Origin: Candidatus Woesearchaeota archaeon
GTDB lineage: Archaea > Nanobdellota > Nanobdellia > SCGC-AAA011-G17 > GW2011-AR20
Assembly: GCA_018303005.1 (NCBI GenBank)
Contig: JAGVYY010000048.1
Location: 1-37,650 of the forward strand
Length of the DNA stretch: 37,650 nt
Direction of reading: 5' to 3'
Positions within the stretch are counted from its first letter, which is position 1. Every line of letters starts with the position of its first letter. Position numbers and translations under genes: made by a program. Positions 17,680 to 26,885 of the stretch are shown piece after piece. The notes below the pieces were generated by a model, which was given only the letters and a program-made list of their open reading frames with translations, did no database searches and was not told where the DNA came from.

Positions 17680-18621
17680 ATGAAAAAAAGAGGACAGGCT
17701 GCAATAGAGATGATTGTAATACTGGCCGTTATATTGTCTATTCTTTTAATCATAATAAAACTTAATAGCAATAGCTTTTCTTATTCATCCAGGTTAGAGA
17801 ATGAAGCTAAAGCTAAGACTTTCCTGAGTGATGTGGAAAATGCTGCTAAAAATGTCTATAGGCAAGGTATCGGTGCCAGACAAAAAATTTATGTCGTTGT
17901 TCCTGATAACTTACAGAGCATTAACATTTCTGGAAAAACAATGAATGTTGTTTTTAATAACGGTGTTATCTTCTCTAAAAAATTCTCCTTTAACATATCA
18001 GGAAGTGTAAATTCAAATGAGGGAAATAAGTTCTTTTTGATTGAGGCTAAAGATAGTTATGTAAGCATAGAATCTGATACACTTTCAGTAACCACTTCTA
18101 CAATAGGCTCAACTACAAGCACATCTACAACCACCATGACATTACCAATTACATATACAAATACAACTATTTTTTATGATAATCTTGAGAACTGGAATTC
18201 ATCAAACTGTGAGCATAACAATTTGTGGACAACATGTAATAATGGAGACGGAGATGTGAGAAGAGATGATGATGATGAATATAATGGAACTTATGCACTA
18301 AAATTTGATGACCATGATGCTGATATTAATTACCTGATTAAGTGCTTGGATTTAGGGTCGTACAGCAAGATTTATCTTAAGTTCTATTGGAAGAAAGAAG
18401 GTTTGGACAGCGGAGAGTATGGAAAAATTGATGTTAACATGACTAGTTCATCTTATGTGCAGGTGTTTAATTCAGGAACAGGAACTTCCGGTTATGTAGC
18501 TAACCTTATTGATATAACTGAATATTCAAGTAGTAATTCATGCATAAAAATTCATGCATTAGCGAGTTCTAACTCTGATAAGTTTTATATCGATGATTTT
18601 ACTGTAATAGGACAATCATAA
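17680..18621 (+). CDS. Class III-type prepilin with Ser/Thr linker and C-terminal putative adhesin domain
   Basis: MKKRGQAAIEMIVILAVILSILLIII (KRG/Q, E5), then ~120 aa, TTSTIGSTTSTSTTTMT linker, then ~165 aa FYDNLENWNSSNCEHNN...LKFYWKKEGLDSGEYGKIDVN...FYIDDFTVIG, beta-rich and lectin/jelly-roll-like. Confidence 0.8.
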   Translation: MKKRGQAAIEMIVILAVILSILLIIIKLNSNSFSYSSRLENEAKAKTFLSDVENAAKNVYRQGIGARQKIYVVVPDNLQSINISGKTMNVVFNNGVIFSKKFSFNISGSVNSNEGNKFFLIEAKDSYVSIESDTLSVTTSTIGSTTSTSTTTMTLPITYTNTTIFYDNLENWNSSNCEHNNLWTTCNNGDGDVRRDDDDEYNGTYALKFDDHDADINYLIKCLDLGSYSKIYLKFYWKKEGLDSGEYGKIDVNMTSSSYVQVFNSGTGTSGYVANLIDITEYSSSNSCIKIHALASSNSDKFYIDDFTVIGQS

Positions 18622-18622
18622 A

Positions 18623-19036
18623 ATGCCATATAAGATAAAGAAAAAAGGACAAGTTAGTGTTGAGATGATAATAGTTACAGTAATTGTGTTTGTTATATTT
18701 TTATATGTCTTTGGTATATTTAATGATAATATCAGAGATATTAATGGTAAAAGACTAGAATTTAAGGCCAAAGAAATTGGAGATGATGTTGCCAATGGAA
18801 TAAATTCTGCATATCTAAGCGGAGATGGCTCTAAGCTAAATATTTTATTGCCAAATAGAATTAACAGCAAAGATTATAATGTTAAAATACTTCCAAATAT
18901 CCATTTAGTTGAGGTGAAAATGCAAGAGTTTTTGTATACAGCACCGATAATAACTTCTGACATTAACAATACAGTCATACAGAACAAAGAACTAAGGTTA
19001 AGCAATCTAAATGGTAAGATATTCATACAACAATAA
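18623..19036 (+). CDS. Class III-type prepilin-like protein
   Basis: MPYKIKKKGQVSVEMIIVTVIVFVIFLYVFGIF (KKG/Q, E5). Confidence 0.82.
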   Translation: MPYKIKKKGQVSVEMIIVTVIVFVIFLYVFGIFNDNIRDINGKRLEFKAKEIGDDVANGINSAYLSGDGSKLNILLPNRINSKDYNVKILPNIHLVEVKMQEFLYTAPIITSDINNTVIQNKELRLSNLNGKIFIQQ

Positions 19037-19625
19037 TAAAAGAGGACAGATATTTTCACTGGACTTGATTATAGCTATGCTTATGTTTATAGTAGTTATT
19101 ATACTGATATTTCAGATCTTAGATTATAGTAATAATAAAATTGGTTTAGAAGAGAGTGCTAATGACATTAGCATTATTGCAGGGAATGCAATTTCTTCCT
19201 TAACTGAAACTGAAGGAAACCCCAACAATTGGTCTTTAATAAGTTTGAATGATTTTAATGAGAGCAATGTCTTCAGTCTTGGCCTTGCTAAGAATTCAAA
19301 CTTTAACAACCAGGATAGCTCAGTTAAAGGAAAATCAATGTCTTCCAACAATAATGGCTATATTGTTCTAGACAAAAATAAGATCAGTAGATTAAGTTCA
19401 TTGAATAATACAAAATACAATGAAATCAGGAACATACTTGGGATAAAAGGTCCTGGCTATGAATTTTTATTGAGTGTTAAAAACTGGAATGGAAATTCTT
19501 ATGATACTATAAAAAACATCGGTAGATATCCAGATGATAATGCAGGTATCGTTGTCAAAAAGAATAGGATGGGATTAATTGAGAATAACATAACTTTGGT
19601 TGAATTAAGAGTATGGAAAAGATAG
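19011..19625 (+). CDS. Prepilin-like protein
   Basis: NNNKRGQIFSLDLIIAMLMFIVVIILIFQIL N-terminus; 26 bp overlap with the preceding gene. Confidence 0.8.
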   Translation: MVRYSYNNNKRGQIFSLDLIIAMLMFIVVIILIFQILDYSNNKIGLEESANDISIIAGNAISSLTETEGNPNNWSLISLNDFNESNVFSLGLAKNSNFNNQDSSVKGKSMSSNNNGYIVLDKNKISRLSSLNNTKYNEIRNILGIKGPGYEFLLSVKNWNGNSYDTIKNIGRYPDDNAGIVVKKNRMGLIENNITLVELRVWKR

Positions 19626-20032
19626 GATTAAGAAAAAACAGAAAGGGATTGATATTCACTATAGATGCTATTTTGGCTATCTTGGCTACCATTATGATTT
19701 TAATTTCTGTGTACTCTATTTTCTCTAACAGCCATTTTAATAGCGAAAATAATGATTTAAATAAAATTGCCCTTGATTCTTTAACCGTTTTGGAGAAAAA
19801 TGATTATTTGGACCAGAGTGTTTCTGGAAATTTAACTATGATAAATAATTTTCTAGCAGCTTTGCCAAGCAACATATGCGGCAATATTTCTGTTTATTAC
19901 CAAGATAAAGGCATCATAACATCAAGCAAGAAACCTGGTTGTTTAATCTCTGATAATGTTGTTGTTACAAGGAGAGCTTTTGTTTTTGAACATAAGACTT
20001 ATTTTGCCAAGATGGAGGTTTCATATGGATAA
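19613..20032 (+). CDS. Prepilin-like protein
   Basis: RKNRKGLIFTIDAILAILATIMILISVYSIF N-terminus; 13 bp overlap with the preceding gene. Confidence 0.8.
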   Translation: MEKIGLRKNRKGLIFTIDAILAILATIMILISVYSIFSNSHFNSENNDLNKIALDSLTVLEKNDYLDQSVSGNLTMINNFLAALPSNICGNISVYYQDKGIITSSKKPGCLISDNVVVTRRAFVFEHKTYFAKMEVSYG

Positions 20033-20870
20033 AAGGGGATTTTTGTTCACAATAATAAGCTTGATAATGTTAATATCAATATTAGCATTTGTTATTGCGT
20101 ATCAGAACAGAATTAAGGAATTACAAGATGCTGATACTGTTAATATCTTAAGATACTATGAGGATGATATTGTAAGTAATAGTTATTCTGATTTAATGGA
20201 TATTAATGTTGTTAATATCTCTAAAAAGACTAATACCTTGGTCAACTTCTCAAGTTTAGGCAAATATGCTTTAGACAGAGACAATCAAGGAATAATGAAC
20301 AATTATAGGAATTTTATTATCGATAATTATTCCAGATTGAACAATATTAATATAAGTATGGATAATTTTGTTCCTGAATTTTATGTAAAGCCTTATAACT
20401 CTAAATTTTCTTTAGGTACCGGGAGTTTAACTGTTTTAAATCCGAATTATACACAAATACAAAGGATAAATATTGATGTTACTGTCAATGAAACTCTGGA
20501 TGCAGGTACAGCAGTTATTCCTTCTGCTGATCCAGGCAAGATTACTATAAATGTGAGATTTATAAGAAGAAGCAGCAAAGAGATTCTCTATAGTCAAGAA
20601 AAAGACCAGGATCCAACAGAAGTCAATCCAGAATTCAAGCTGCCATTCAGATCAGACCCCCCTAATCCTACAGAAGTTTCATCAGTAAGTGTAAAATTTG
20701 GTAACTATGGAACTGATGGTATGCTTATGATTTCTACTTCTTCATTAGAAGGAGAGATAACAAGATTTGAGATTTATTATGACAATTCAGATTCAAGAAC
20801 AATAATTGACACAGGAGCTAATCTCAAAATAAATGACAAAAGCAGCGATATAATTTTGGCACAACAATGA
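20025..20870 (+). CDS. Prepilin-like minor pilin
   Basis: Internal ATG at 20025 gives MDKRGFLFTIISLIMLISILAFVIAYQNRI; 8 bp overlap with the previous gene. The track ORF starts further upstream and out of context. Confidence 0.78.
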   Translation: MDKRGFLFTIISLIMLISILAFVIAYQNRIKELQDADTVNILRYYEDDIVSNSYSDLMDINVVNISKKTNTLVNFSSLGKYALDRDNQGIMNNYRNFIIDNYSRLNNINISMDNFVPEFYVKPYNSKFSLGTGSLTVLNPNYTQIQRINIDVTVNETLDAGTAVIPSADPGKITINVRFIRRSSKEILYSQEKDQDPTEVNPEFKLPFRSDPPNPTEVSSVSVKFGNYGTDGMLMISTSSLEGEITRFEIYYDNSDSRTIIDTGANLKINDKSSDIILAQQ

Positions 20871-20913
20871 TAATAAAAATATTTTTAAGCTTATTCTAAG
20901 GAGTATATCTCTC

Positions 20914-21504
20914 ATGATAAATGAAAATCCATTGTTTTTTATTGAATGTTTTAATGAATGTTATGTAGCTAGGTTAAATAGTGAGCTATTAGAGACATTG
21001 GTGGGAAAAATAAAGAAAATCCATTTTGACCAAGAAAATAGCCATGTTTCTAATGTTTATCTTGGAAGATATGGAGAACTTGGTTTTGTTGTATCAAAAT
21101 ATTCTCCAGAGACTGCAAAAATAATTTCTTATCTAAACCTTCCAGAGAGTCCTTTAAGCATAATGTTTAGTAATCATGCTGGAGGAGAAATTGAGAACAG
21201 GGTTTTTGGAGGAAGAAACTTTACCAATAAGATTTATTCTTTTCCTCTGAATAAAACAGAACAAACAGGACATTTAAACATTTTTGATTCTTATTATTAT
21301 ACCTTTCCCCTAAGTGATGCAGATGCTGATGCATCAAATTTCCATGATTTGTTTGAAGAAAAGCTAAGTTCTATAAAAGGGATAATAGTAAGGTTTGATA
21401 CAATAATGGATGACTTGCTGGAACTAGAAGAAAGATCAACGTATGGCAGGCTTGTTGAAAAAGGCGTTGCAGACTTGCTAAAGATAAATGCAAGAAATCT
21501 TTGA
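20914..21504 (+). CDS. Hypothetical protein within the pilus locus
   Basis: 196 aa, no TM; AAGGAG 5' of the ATG; no family recognised. Confidence 0.75.
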   Translation: MINENPLFFIECFNECYVARLNSELLETLVGKIKKIHFDQENSHVSNVYLGRYGELGFVVSKYSPETAKIISYLNLPESPLSIMFSNHAGGEIENRVFGGRNFTNKIYSFPLNKTEQTGHLNIFDSYYYTFPLSDADADASNFHDLFEEKLSSIKGIIVRFDTIMDDLLELEERSTYGRLVEKGVADLLKINARNL

Positions 21505-21581
21505 TACAATAAATAAAGCATTTTTTAACTCCAAAAACTTAAAACATAAGGTTTTTTAATAAGTAAATAAACTGAATAAAA

Positions 21582-21941
21582 ATGGTGATGCCTGAAAAAG
21601 AGGAGATTTTAATCATATATATGCTTGTAATAGTATTAGCTTCTTTGATATTGCTGTTTATAAGAATCAGAAAGAAAAAAGACATTGATAAAAAAGATGA
21701 AAATTTATTTGATGACATAAAAAATGCTTTAAGTTTCAGTAATCCTGAGAAAAGAGTATATGACCTGATAGAAAAAGAGAAGAAAAAGATTGATTTAGTC
21801 AATAGGGATGTTAAGGAAGTCCTGAGAGTTATGGACAATTTGTTAGAGAAATTACCTGAAGAAGAGATAGAAAAATTTGCGAAATCGAAAGAATTTCATA
21901 AGTATGAAAGGGTATTAACAAGATTTGATGTTGGCGATTAA
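21582..21941 (+). CDS. Single-TM, charged coiled-coil-like protein within the pilus locus
   Basis: 119 aa; N-terminal TM ILIIYMLVIVLASLILLFIRI then an acidic/basic helical region ending PEEEIEKFAKSKEFHKYERVLTRFDVGD. Confidence 0.75.
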   Translation: MVMPEKEEILIIYMLVIVLASLILLFIRIRKKKDIDKKDENLFDDIKNALSFSNPEKRVYDLIEKEKKKIDLVNRDVKEVLRVMDNLLEKLPEEEIEKFAKSKEFHKYERVLTRFDVGD

Positions 21942-21964
21942 AATGAGGTTTAAATAAGGTTAAA

Positions 21965-23764
21965 ATGGGGCTATTAAAAGAAGCAAGGAAAAGATTAGAA
22001 ACTGCAGAAAATCCGGAAAAGAAAAAAGGATTATATACCTTATTGGATAAGATAGTTTCGATACTGGAAGAAAATAATGGTATTATTCTGCTCAATGACC
22101 TGGCTAATAAACTGAATATTTCAAATGAAGATACAGAAAATTGGTCCAAGATTCTGGTTGATGAGGGTATTATAGAGATGCATTATCCTACAAATATCTT
22201 CTCCAATCCCGAACTGATACTAAGGAAAAAAGAGAAGAGAATAAAAGACAAACATGAAAAAGAAAAAAGCATTGAGACTTATAAGATAATAGCAGACCAT
22301 GTCAGGGCTGATGTTAGTGTCTTACCTAGAAAAAACGAGATTGTTCCCATATATCATCTGGAACTACCAAGAATTCCGATTGGGACAGGTGCCTTATTGA
22401 GTCATATTGCAAAAGAGATGACTGATAAAATACCTGTTTCATTTCAGGATATTAATGAACAAGAAAAATTAATTGAATTAAAAAAAAGGATTTTCTATGA
22501 GATTAAAAAATCTTTTTTTGATAAAAATATCAAATTGGATGACCAGACTTTAAATCATCTTTCAGGGACAATATTACATAGGGTTTATGGTTTGGGGAAC
22601 ATAGAGATTGTTATGGCGGATCCTTTTATAGAGGAGGTTGTTCTTAACAATTCAAATTATCCATTATCAGTCTATCATAGAAAACATGGCTGGCTGAAGA
22701 CCAATGTAAGAATAAGAGACGAAGAACAAATCTACAATATAATATCTCAGATAGGCAGAAAAGTCGGCAGAGAGATAACTGCATTGAACCCGATAATGGA
22801 TGCACATCTGTTAACAGGGGATAGGGTAGCAGCAACCTTAAGCCCGATTTCTAAGGGGAATACACTAACAATAAGGAAATTTTCCACTGTGCCATGGACA
22901 ATAACACATTTTATCTCTAAAGAACATAATCTTATGTCAATGGAGATTGCTGCATTTCTTTGGCAAGCCATACAATATGAATTAAGTCTTGTGGTTGCAG
23001 GTGGAACTGCTTCAGGCAAAACATCTGTCCTTAATGCATTATCTGCATTTATCCCACCGAATCAGAGAATAATAAGCATTGAAGATACTAGAGAGATTAA
23101 TTTACCAAAAGACCTTAACTGGAATTGGGTTAGCATGGTCAGCAGAAATGCGAATCCTGAAGGACAAGGGATGGTTTCTATGCTTGATCTGATGATATCG
23201 TCTTTAAGAATGAGACCTGATAGGATAATTGTTGGAGAAGTAAGAACAAGAGAACAGGCAGAAGCCTTATTTGAAGCAATGCATACTGGACATTCTGTGT
23301 ATAGTACAATGCATGCAGATACTGTCTTGCAGTTGAAAAGGAGGATATTAGAACCACCAATCAATATTCCTAAAAATGAGGCAGAGGCTTTGCAGTTGAT
23401 ATTAGTGCAGTATAGAGACAGAAGAACAAACAGAAGAAAAACTTTGGAACTGGCAGAGATATTAACATCAGGAAAAACTGACCTTGATATAAATTATTTG
23501 TACAGATGGAGACCTAGAACAGATAATTTTGAAGTTGTTAATAACAGCGTCAGAGTTATGGAAGAATTAAATTTGCATACAGGAATGACCGGAAAAGAAA
23601 TCCAGGACGATATCAATGAGAAGCTGGATGTCTTGAAATGGCTTCTGAATAACAAGGAAACTGACATAAACAGGATTGGAAAAATTATGAAATTTTATTA
23701 TAGTGACAAAGATGCATTATTAAAAGCTGTACAAAAAGGAGTTAAAACAAACAAGATATTATAA
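21965..23764 (+). CDS. Type II/IV secretion-family ATPase (TadA/ArlI-like) with N-terminal winged-helix-like region
   Basis: LVVAGGTASGKTSVLNAL (Walker A), RPDRIIVGEVRTREQAEALFEAMHTGHSVYSTMHADT (Walker B and His box); N-terminal LLNDLANKLNISNEDTENWSKILVDEGIIEM. Confidence 0.95.
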   Translation: MGLLKEARKRLETAENPEKKKGLYTLLDKIVSILEENNGIILLNDLANKLNISNEDTENWSKILVDEGIIEMHYPTNIFSNPELILRKKEKRIKDKHEKEKSIETYKIIADHVRADVSVLPRKNEIVPIYHLELPRIPIGTGALLSHIAKEMTDKIPVSFQDINEQEKLIELKKRIFYEIKKSFFDKNIKLDDQTLNHLSGTILHRVYGLGNIEIVMADPFIEEVVLNNSNYPLSVYHRKHGWLKTNVRIRDEEQIYNIISQIGRKVGREITALNPIMDAHLLTGDRVAATLSPISKGNTLTIRKFSTVPWTITHFISKEHNLMSMEIAAFLWQAIQYELSLVVAGGTASGKTSVLNALSAFIPPNQRIISIEDTREINLPKDLNWNWVSMVSRNANPEGQGMVSMLDLMISSLRMRPDRIIVGEVRTREQAEALFEAMHTGHSVYSTMHADTVLQLKRRILEPPINIPKNEAEALQLILVQYRDRRTNRRKTLELAEILTSGKTDLDINYLYRWRPRTDNFEVVNNSVRVMEELNLHTGMTGKEIQDDINEKLDVLKWLLNNKETDINRIGKIMKFYYSDKDALLKAVQKGVKTNKIL

Positions 23765-23765
23765 A

Positions 23766-24665
23766 ATGCCAAAAGTATTAAAGCCCCTTTTTATGATCCT
23801 GCCTTATCATATAGGCAAAAAAATTTCCAGAAGGTTCATTGGATTGTCCAATATTCTGTCAAGATTTTCACCTGGAATCCAATATGACTTAAAAGAAACT
23901 GATTTTGATACAGATGCAAGAGAATATCTTGTTCTGAGCTGTATAAACGCAAAGATTTACAGCTTTATATTTTTTGTATTCAGCTTTGTTCTGTTGTACA
24001 GTGTAAGAGATTTCCCTATAAAGTCTTCTTTGGCGTATTCTTTTGCTATTGCAATTTTCATCTTTCTTATGATCTATTTTACTTTGGTAAATTACCCAAA
24101 GATAATGAGTGGGAAAAAGGGAGAGGCTATAGAGAAAAATTTAATTTTTGCCCTGAAAGATTTGTCTATACAGATTGCTTCAGGTGTTCCGACATATGAC
24201 TCTTTTGTAAATGTCTCAAGGTCAAATTATGGGCAGGTCTCATCTGAATTTGAAAAAATTGCAAGATTAGTTAATTCAGGAATGCCTCTGGCAAAGGCTT
24301 TGGAAGAATCAGCAATAAAATTAAGATCTGAATATTATAAGAAAACAATGTGGCAACTGATAAACACAATGAGGGCAGGAGCTAGCCTGAAAGGCGCTTT
24401 GAAGATTATAATGGATGAACTGGCTTCAGATCAGAGAAGCAGGATAAAAAGCTATGCACAGGAATTGAATTTATGGAGTTTAATATACCTTTTGTTTGCT
24501 GTTGCTATTCCTACAATTGGATTGACTTTAATAATAATTTTGAGTAATTTTGCAGCAGCAGGAATTACATCAGGTACTGTAATATCTTTTATTGTGCTGA
24601 CATTTATTATTCAGCTGATAATTATCGGTTTTATTAAATCAAGAAGACCTATAACAAATCTGTAA
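23766..24665 (+). CDS. Type II secretion F-like pilus platform protein (TadC/ArlJ-like) 1
   Basis: LIFALKDLSIQIASGVPTYDSFVNVSRSNYGQVSSEFEKIARLVNSGMPLAKALEE, MWQLINTMRAGASLKGAL; several TM segments. Confidence 0.88.
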   Translation: MPKVLKPLFMILPYHIGKKISRRFIGLSNILSRFSPGIQYDLKETDFDTDAREYLVLSCINAKIYSFIFFVFSFVLLYSVRDFPIKSSLAYSFAIAIFIFLMIYFTLVNYPKIMSGKKGEAIEKNLIFALKDLSIQIASGVPTYDSFVNVSRSNYGQVSSEFEKIARLVNSGMPLAKALEESAIKLRSEYYKKTMWQLINTMRAGASLKGALKIIMDELASDQRSRIKSYAQELNLWSLIYLLFAVAIPTIGLTLIIILSNFAAAGITSGTVISFIVLTFIIQLIIIGFIKSRRPITNL

Positions 24666-24675
24666 TATAAACACC

Positions 24676-25647
24676 ATGGAAAAAAGATTAAGGTTTTACT
24701 GGAGCGTCGCGAGGATAATACCATTAAGATACAGAGATGAATTTTCGCAATTATTAACATACGCAGGAGAGAATAATACAAATCCAGAGATTTATATTGG
24801 ATCTACTTTGTTTTTATCTTTTCTGTCTTTTATGATATCTTTGTTAATCCCATGGAGCTTATTCGGTTTTTTTGATTTTATCTTTATTATTTATGGTATT
24901 ATTGCTTTTTTTGTTGTACAATTTATATCATATCTGCTGATCTATTTTAAGGTAGAAGACAGAACAAGAAGGATTGAGTCTTATCTGCCTGATTTTTTAC
25001 AGTTAATAAGCGCAAATATAAGTGCTGGAATGACACCTTTCCAGGCATTAAAAGTAAGCGCAAGACCTGAGTTCGGTCCTTTAAAAGAGGAAATTGACAG
25101 GGTTACAGTAAAGGCTTTAGGGATGGAAAGCTTTTCAGAGGCATTAACAGATATCAATAAAAGAATTAGATCAGATTCTTTAAAAAGATCATTGCAGTTA
25201 TTTACATCATCAATGAAAGCAGGAGGGAAATTGGCTCATTTACTTGAAGAATTGTCTACAGACATATCACAGACAAATTCCCTGAAGAAGGAATTAAATA
25301 CCACTACAAAATCATACGTTCTTTTTATCCTGTTTATAATCTTGCTTGGCATGCCTTTGCTTTTAGCGATATCACTACATTTCATTGAAAGCATCAATAC
25401 CATTAGCTTATGGCAGGAACCAGGCTTTGGATTTTCTTCTTTATCAAATAAAGATACAATATCAATAGAATTTTTAACTAAAATCTCTTTTGTAACATTG
25501 ATTCTGACTTCTGTATTCTCAAGCATGTTGCTGGGAGCTATAAAAGAAGGTAAGCTGAAATATGGTTTAAGATATTCATTGTTTATGATAATAGGATCAT
25601 TAATTATGTTTTTGGCTGTCAGAACACTTGTAGGCAAGATTTTTTAA
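24676..25647 (+). CDS. Type II secretion F-like pilus platform protein (TadC/ArlJ-like) 2
   Basis: YLPDFLQLISANISAGMTPFQALKVSARPEFGPLKEEIDRVTVKALGMESFSEAL, LFTSSMKAGGKLAHLLEEL; several TM segments. Confidence 0.88.
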   Translation: MEKRLRFYWSVARIIPLRYRDEFSQLLTYAGENNTNPEIYIGSTLFLSFLSFMISLLIPWSLFGFFDFIFIIYGIIAFFVVQFISYLLIYFKVEDRTRRIESYLPDFLQLISANISAGMTPFQALKVSARPEFGPLKEEIDRVTVKALGMESFSEALTDINKRIRSDSLKRSLQLFTSSMKAGGKLAHLLEELSTDISQTNSLKKELNTTTKSYVLFILFIILLGMPLLLAISLHFIESINTISLWQEPGFGFSSLSNKDTISIEFLTKISFVTLILTSVFSSMLLGAIKEGKLKYGLRYSLFMIIGSLIMFLAVRTLVGKIF

Positions 25648-25651
25648 CTAA

Positions 25652-25668
25652 TAAAAAGCTTTAAATAT
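25652..25668 (+). promoter_or_regulatory. Putative BRE/TATA promoter of the downstream pilin gene
   Basis: taaaaagctttaaatat, with ATG at 25711 and a GAGGTG Shine-Dalgarno-like motif at 25697-25702. Confidence 0.55.
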
Positions 25669-25710
25669 TGGTTTATGTTTTAATTATTACAAACAAGAGG
25701 TGTTTTAGTA

Positions 25711-26160
25711 ATGAGCAAAAAAGGTCAAACTGCTGTTGAATATCTTATAATTCTAGCTGTTGTTATCATTATCTCTTTAATTGTTGTCGGTGTTTTAGGA
25801 GGTATTCCCGGGATAGGAAGAGGATCTGGAGAGAAAGCAAGCAAATTATTCTGGAGTTTGGCTCCTGTTGGTATTGATAATTATGCTATTTCAGCTTCTG
25901 GAACTGATACTGTTATTGTAAAAAATAATTTAGATACAAAAATTACTTTAAGTGTATTTTCTGTAAATTCAGTCAACGTTGCTAATAATAATGTTCTAAA
26001 TCCTGGTGATAGCGTAACTTTAACCGGAGCCATTGCTGCTTGTAGTGCAGGAGATTCGTTTGTTTATAGCGTTTCAATAACGTATAATGACAGTGAAACA
26101 GGAGCAAGTTACACTTATGATGGTGACGGCAGGAAACTAGAAGGAACTTGCGCTGCCTAA
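25711..26160 (+). CDS. Class III signal peptide pilin (candidate major pilin)
   Basis: MSKKGQTAVEYLIILAVVIIISLIVVGVLGGIPGIG; own promoter and RBS; two Cys near the C-terminus. Confidence 0.88.
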   Translation: MSKKGQTAVEYLIILAVVIIISLIVVGVLGGIPGIGRGSGEKASKLFWSLAPVGIDNYAISASGTDTVIVKNNLDTKITLSVFSVNSVNVANNNVLNPGDSVTLTGAIAACSAGDSFVYSVSITYNDSETGASYTYDGDGRKLEGTCAA

Positions 26161-26223
26161 TTTTTTCTTTTTTAAAATTACAGCTTCAATAAATTTTATA
26201 TACTGAGATGAGTTTTGTATAAT

Positions 26224-26877
26224 ATGGTTAATATATTAGGAGTTGATGAGGCTGGAAGAGGGCCAGTTATAGGAAGTCTGTTTATAGCTGGAGTTTTAGT
26301 TGATGAAAAAGATTTAAATAAATTAAAGAACCTTGGTGTTAAAGACAGTAAATTATTATTACATAAGAAAAGGATTTCATTAGCAAAAGAGGTAAAAAAA
26401 ATAGCTAAAAGCTATAAAATAATACAAATAAAACCTGAAGAGATTGATAGAGCTGTTAATCATCAGGATGGACTAAATTTGAATTGGTTAGAAGCACATA
26501 AAACAGCCCAGATAATAAATGAGTTAAAACCAGATAAAGCTATTATTGATTGCCCTAGCCCAAATATTAAGAAGTATAAAGATTATTTATTAAGACTTTT
26601 GGATAATAAGGAAATTGAATTAACTGTTGAGCACAAAGCTGAAAAATATGCTCCTGTTGCAGCTGCCTCAATTATTGCAAAAGTTTCTCGTGAAGAAGAA
26701 ATAGAAAATATAAAAAAGAGATACGGAGAAGTAGGGCCCGGATACATGAGCAATGAAACTACGCAAAAATTTCTAAAAGAAAACTGGGATAAACATCCCG
26801 AAATATTTAGAAAATCATGGATTTCTTGGGATAATGCAAAAAAAGAAAAGGAACAGAAGAAACTGGATAATTATTGA
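26224..26877 (+). CDS. rnhB: Ribonuclease HII
   Basis: MVNILGVDEAGRGPVIGSLFIAGVLV, LGVKDSKLL, AEKYAPVAAASIIAKVSREEEI, YGEVGPGYMSNETT. Confidence 0.95.
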   Translation: MVNILGVDEAGRGPVIGSLFIAGVLVDEKDLNKLKNLGVKDSKLLLHKKRISLAKEVKKIAKSYKIIQIKPEEIDRAVNHQDGLNLNWLEAHKTAQIINELKPDKAIIDCPSPNIKKYKDYLLRLLDNKEIELTVEHKAEKYAPVAAASIIAKVSREEEIENIKKRYGEVGPGYMSNETTQKFLKENWDKHPEIFRKSWISWDNAKKEKEQKKLDNY

Positions 26878-26885
26878 ATTAAAAA

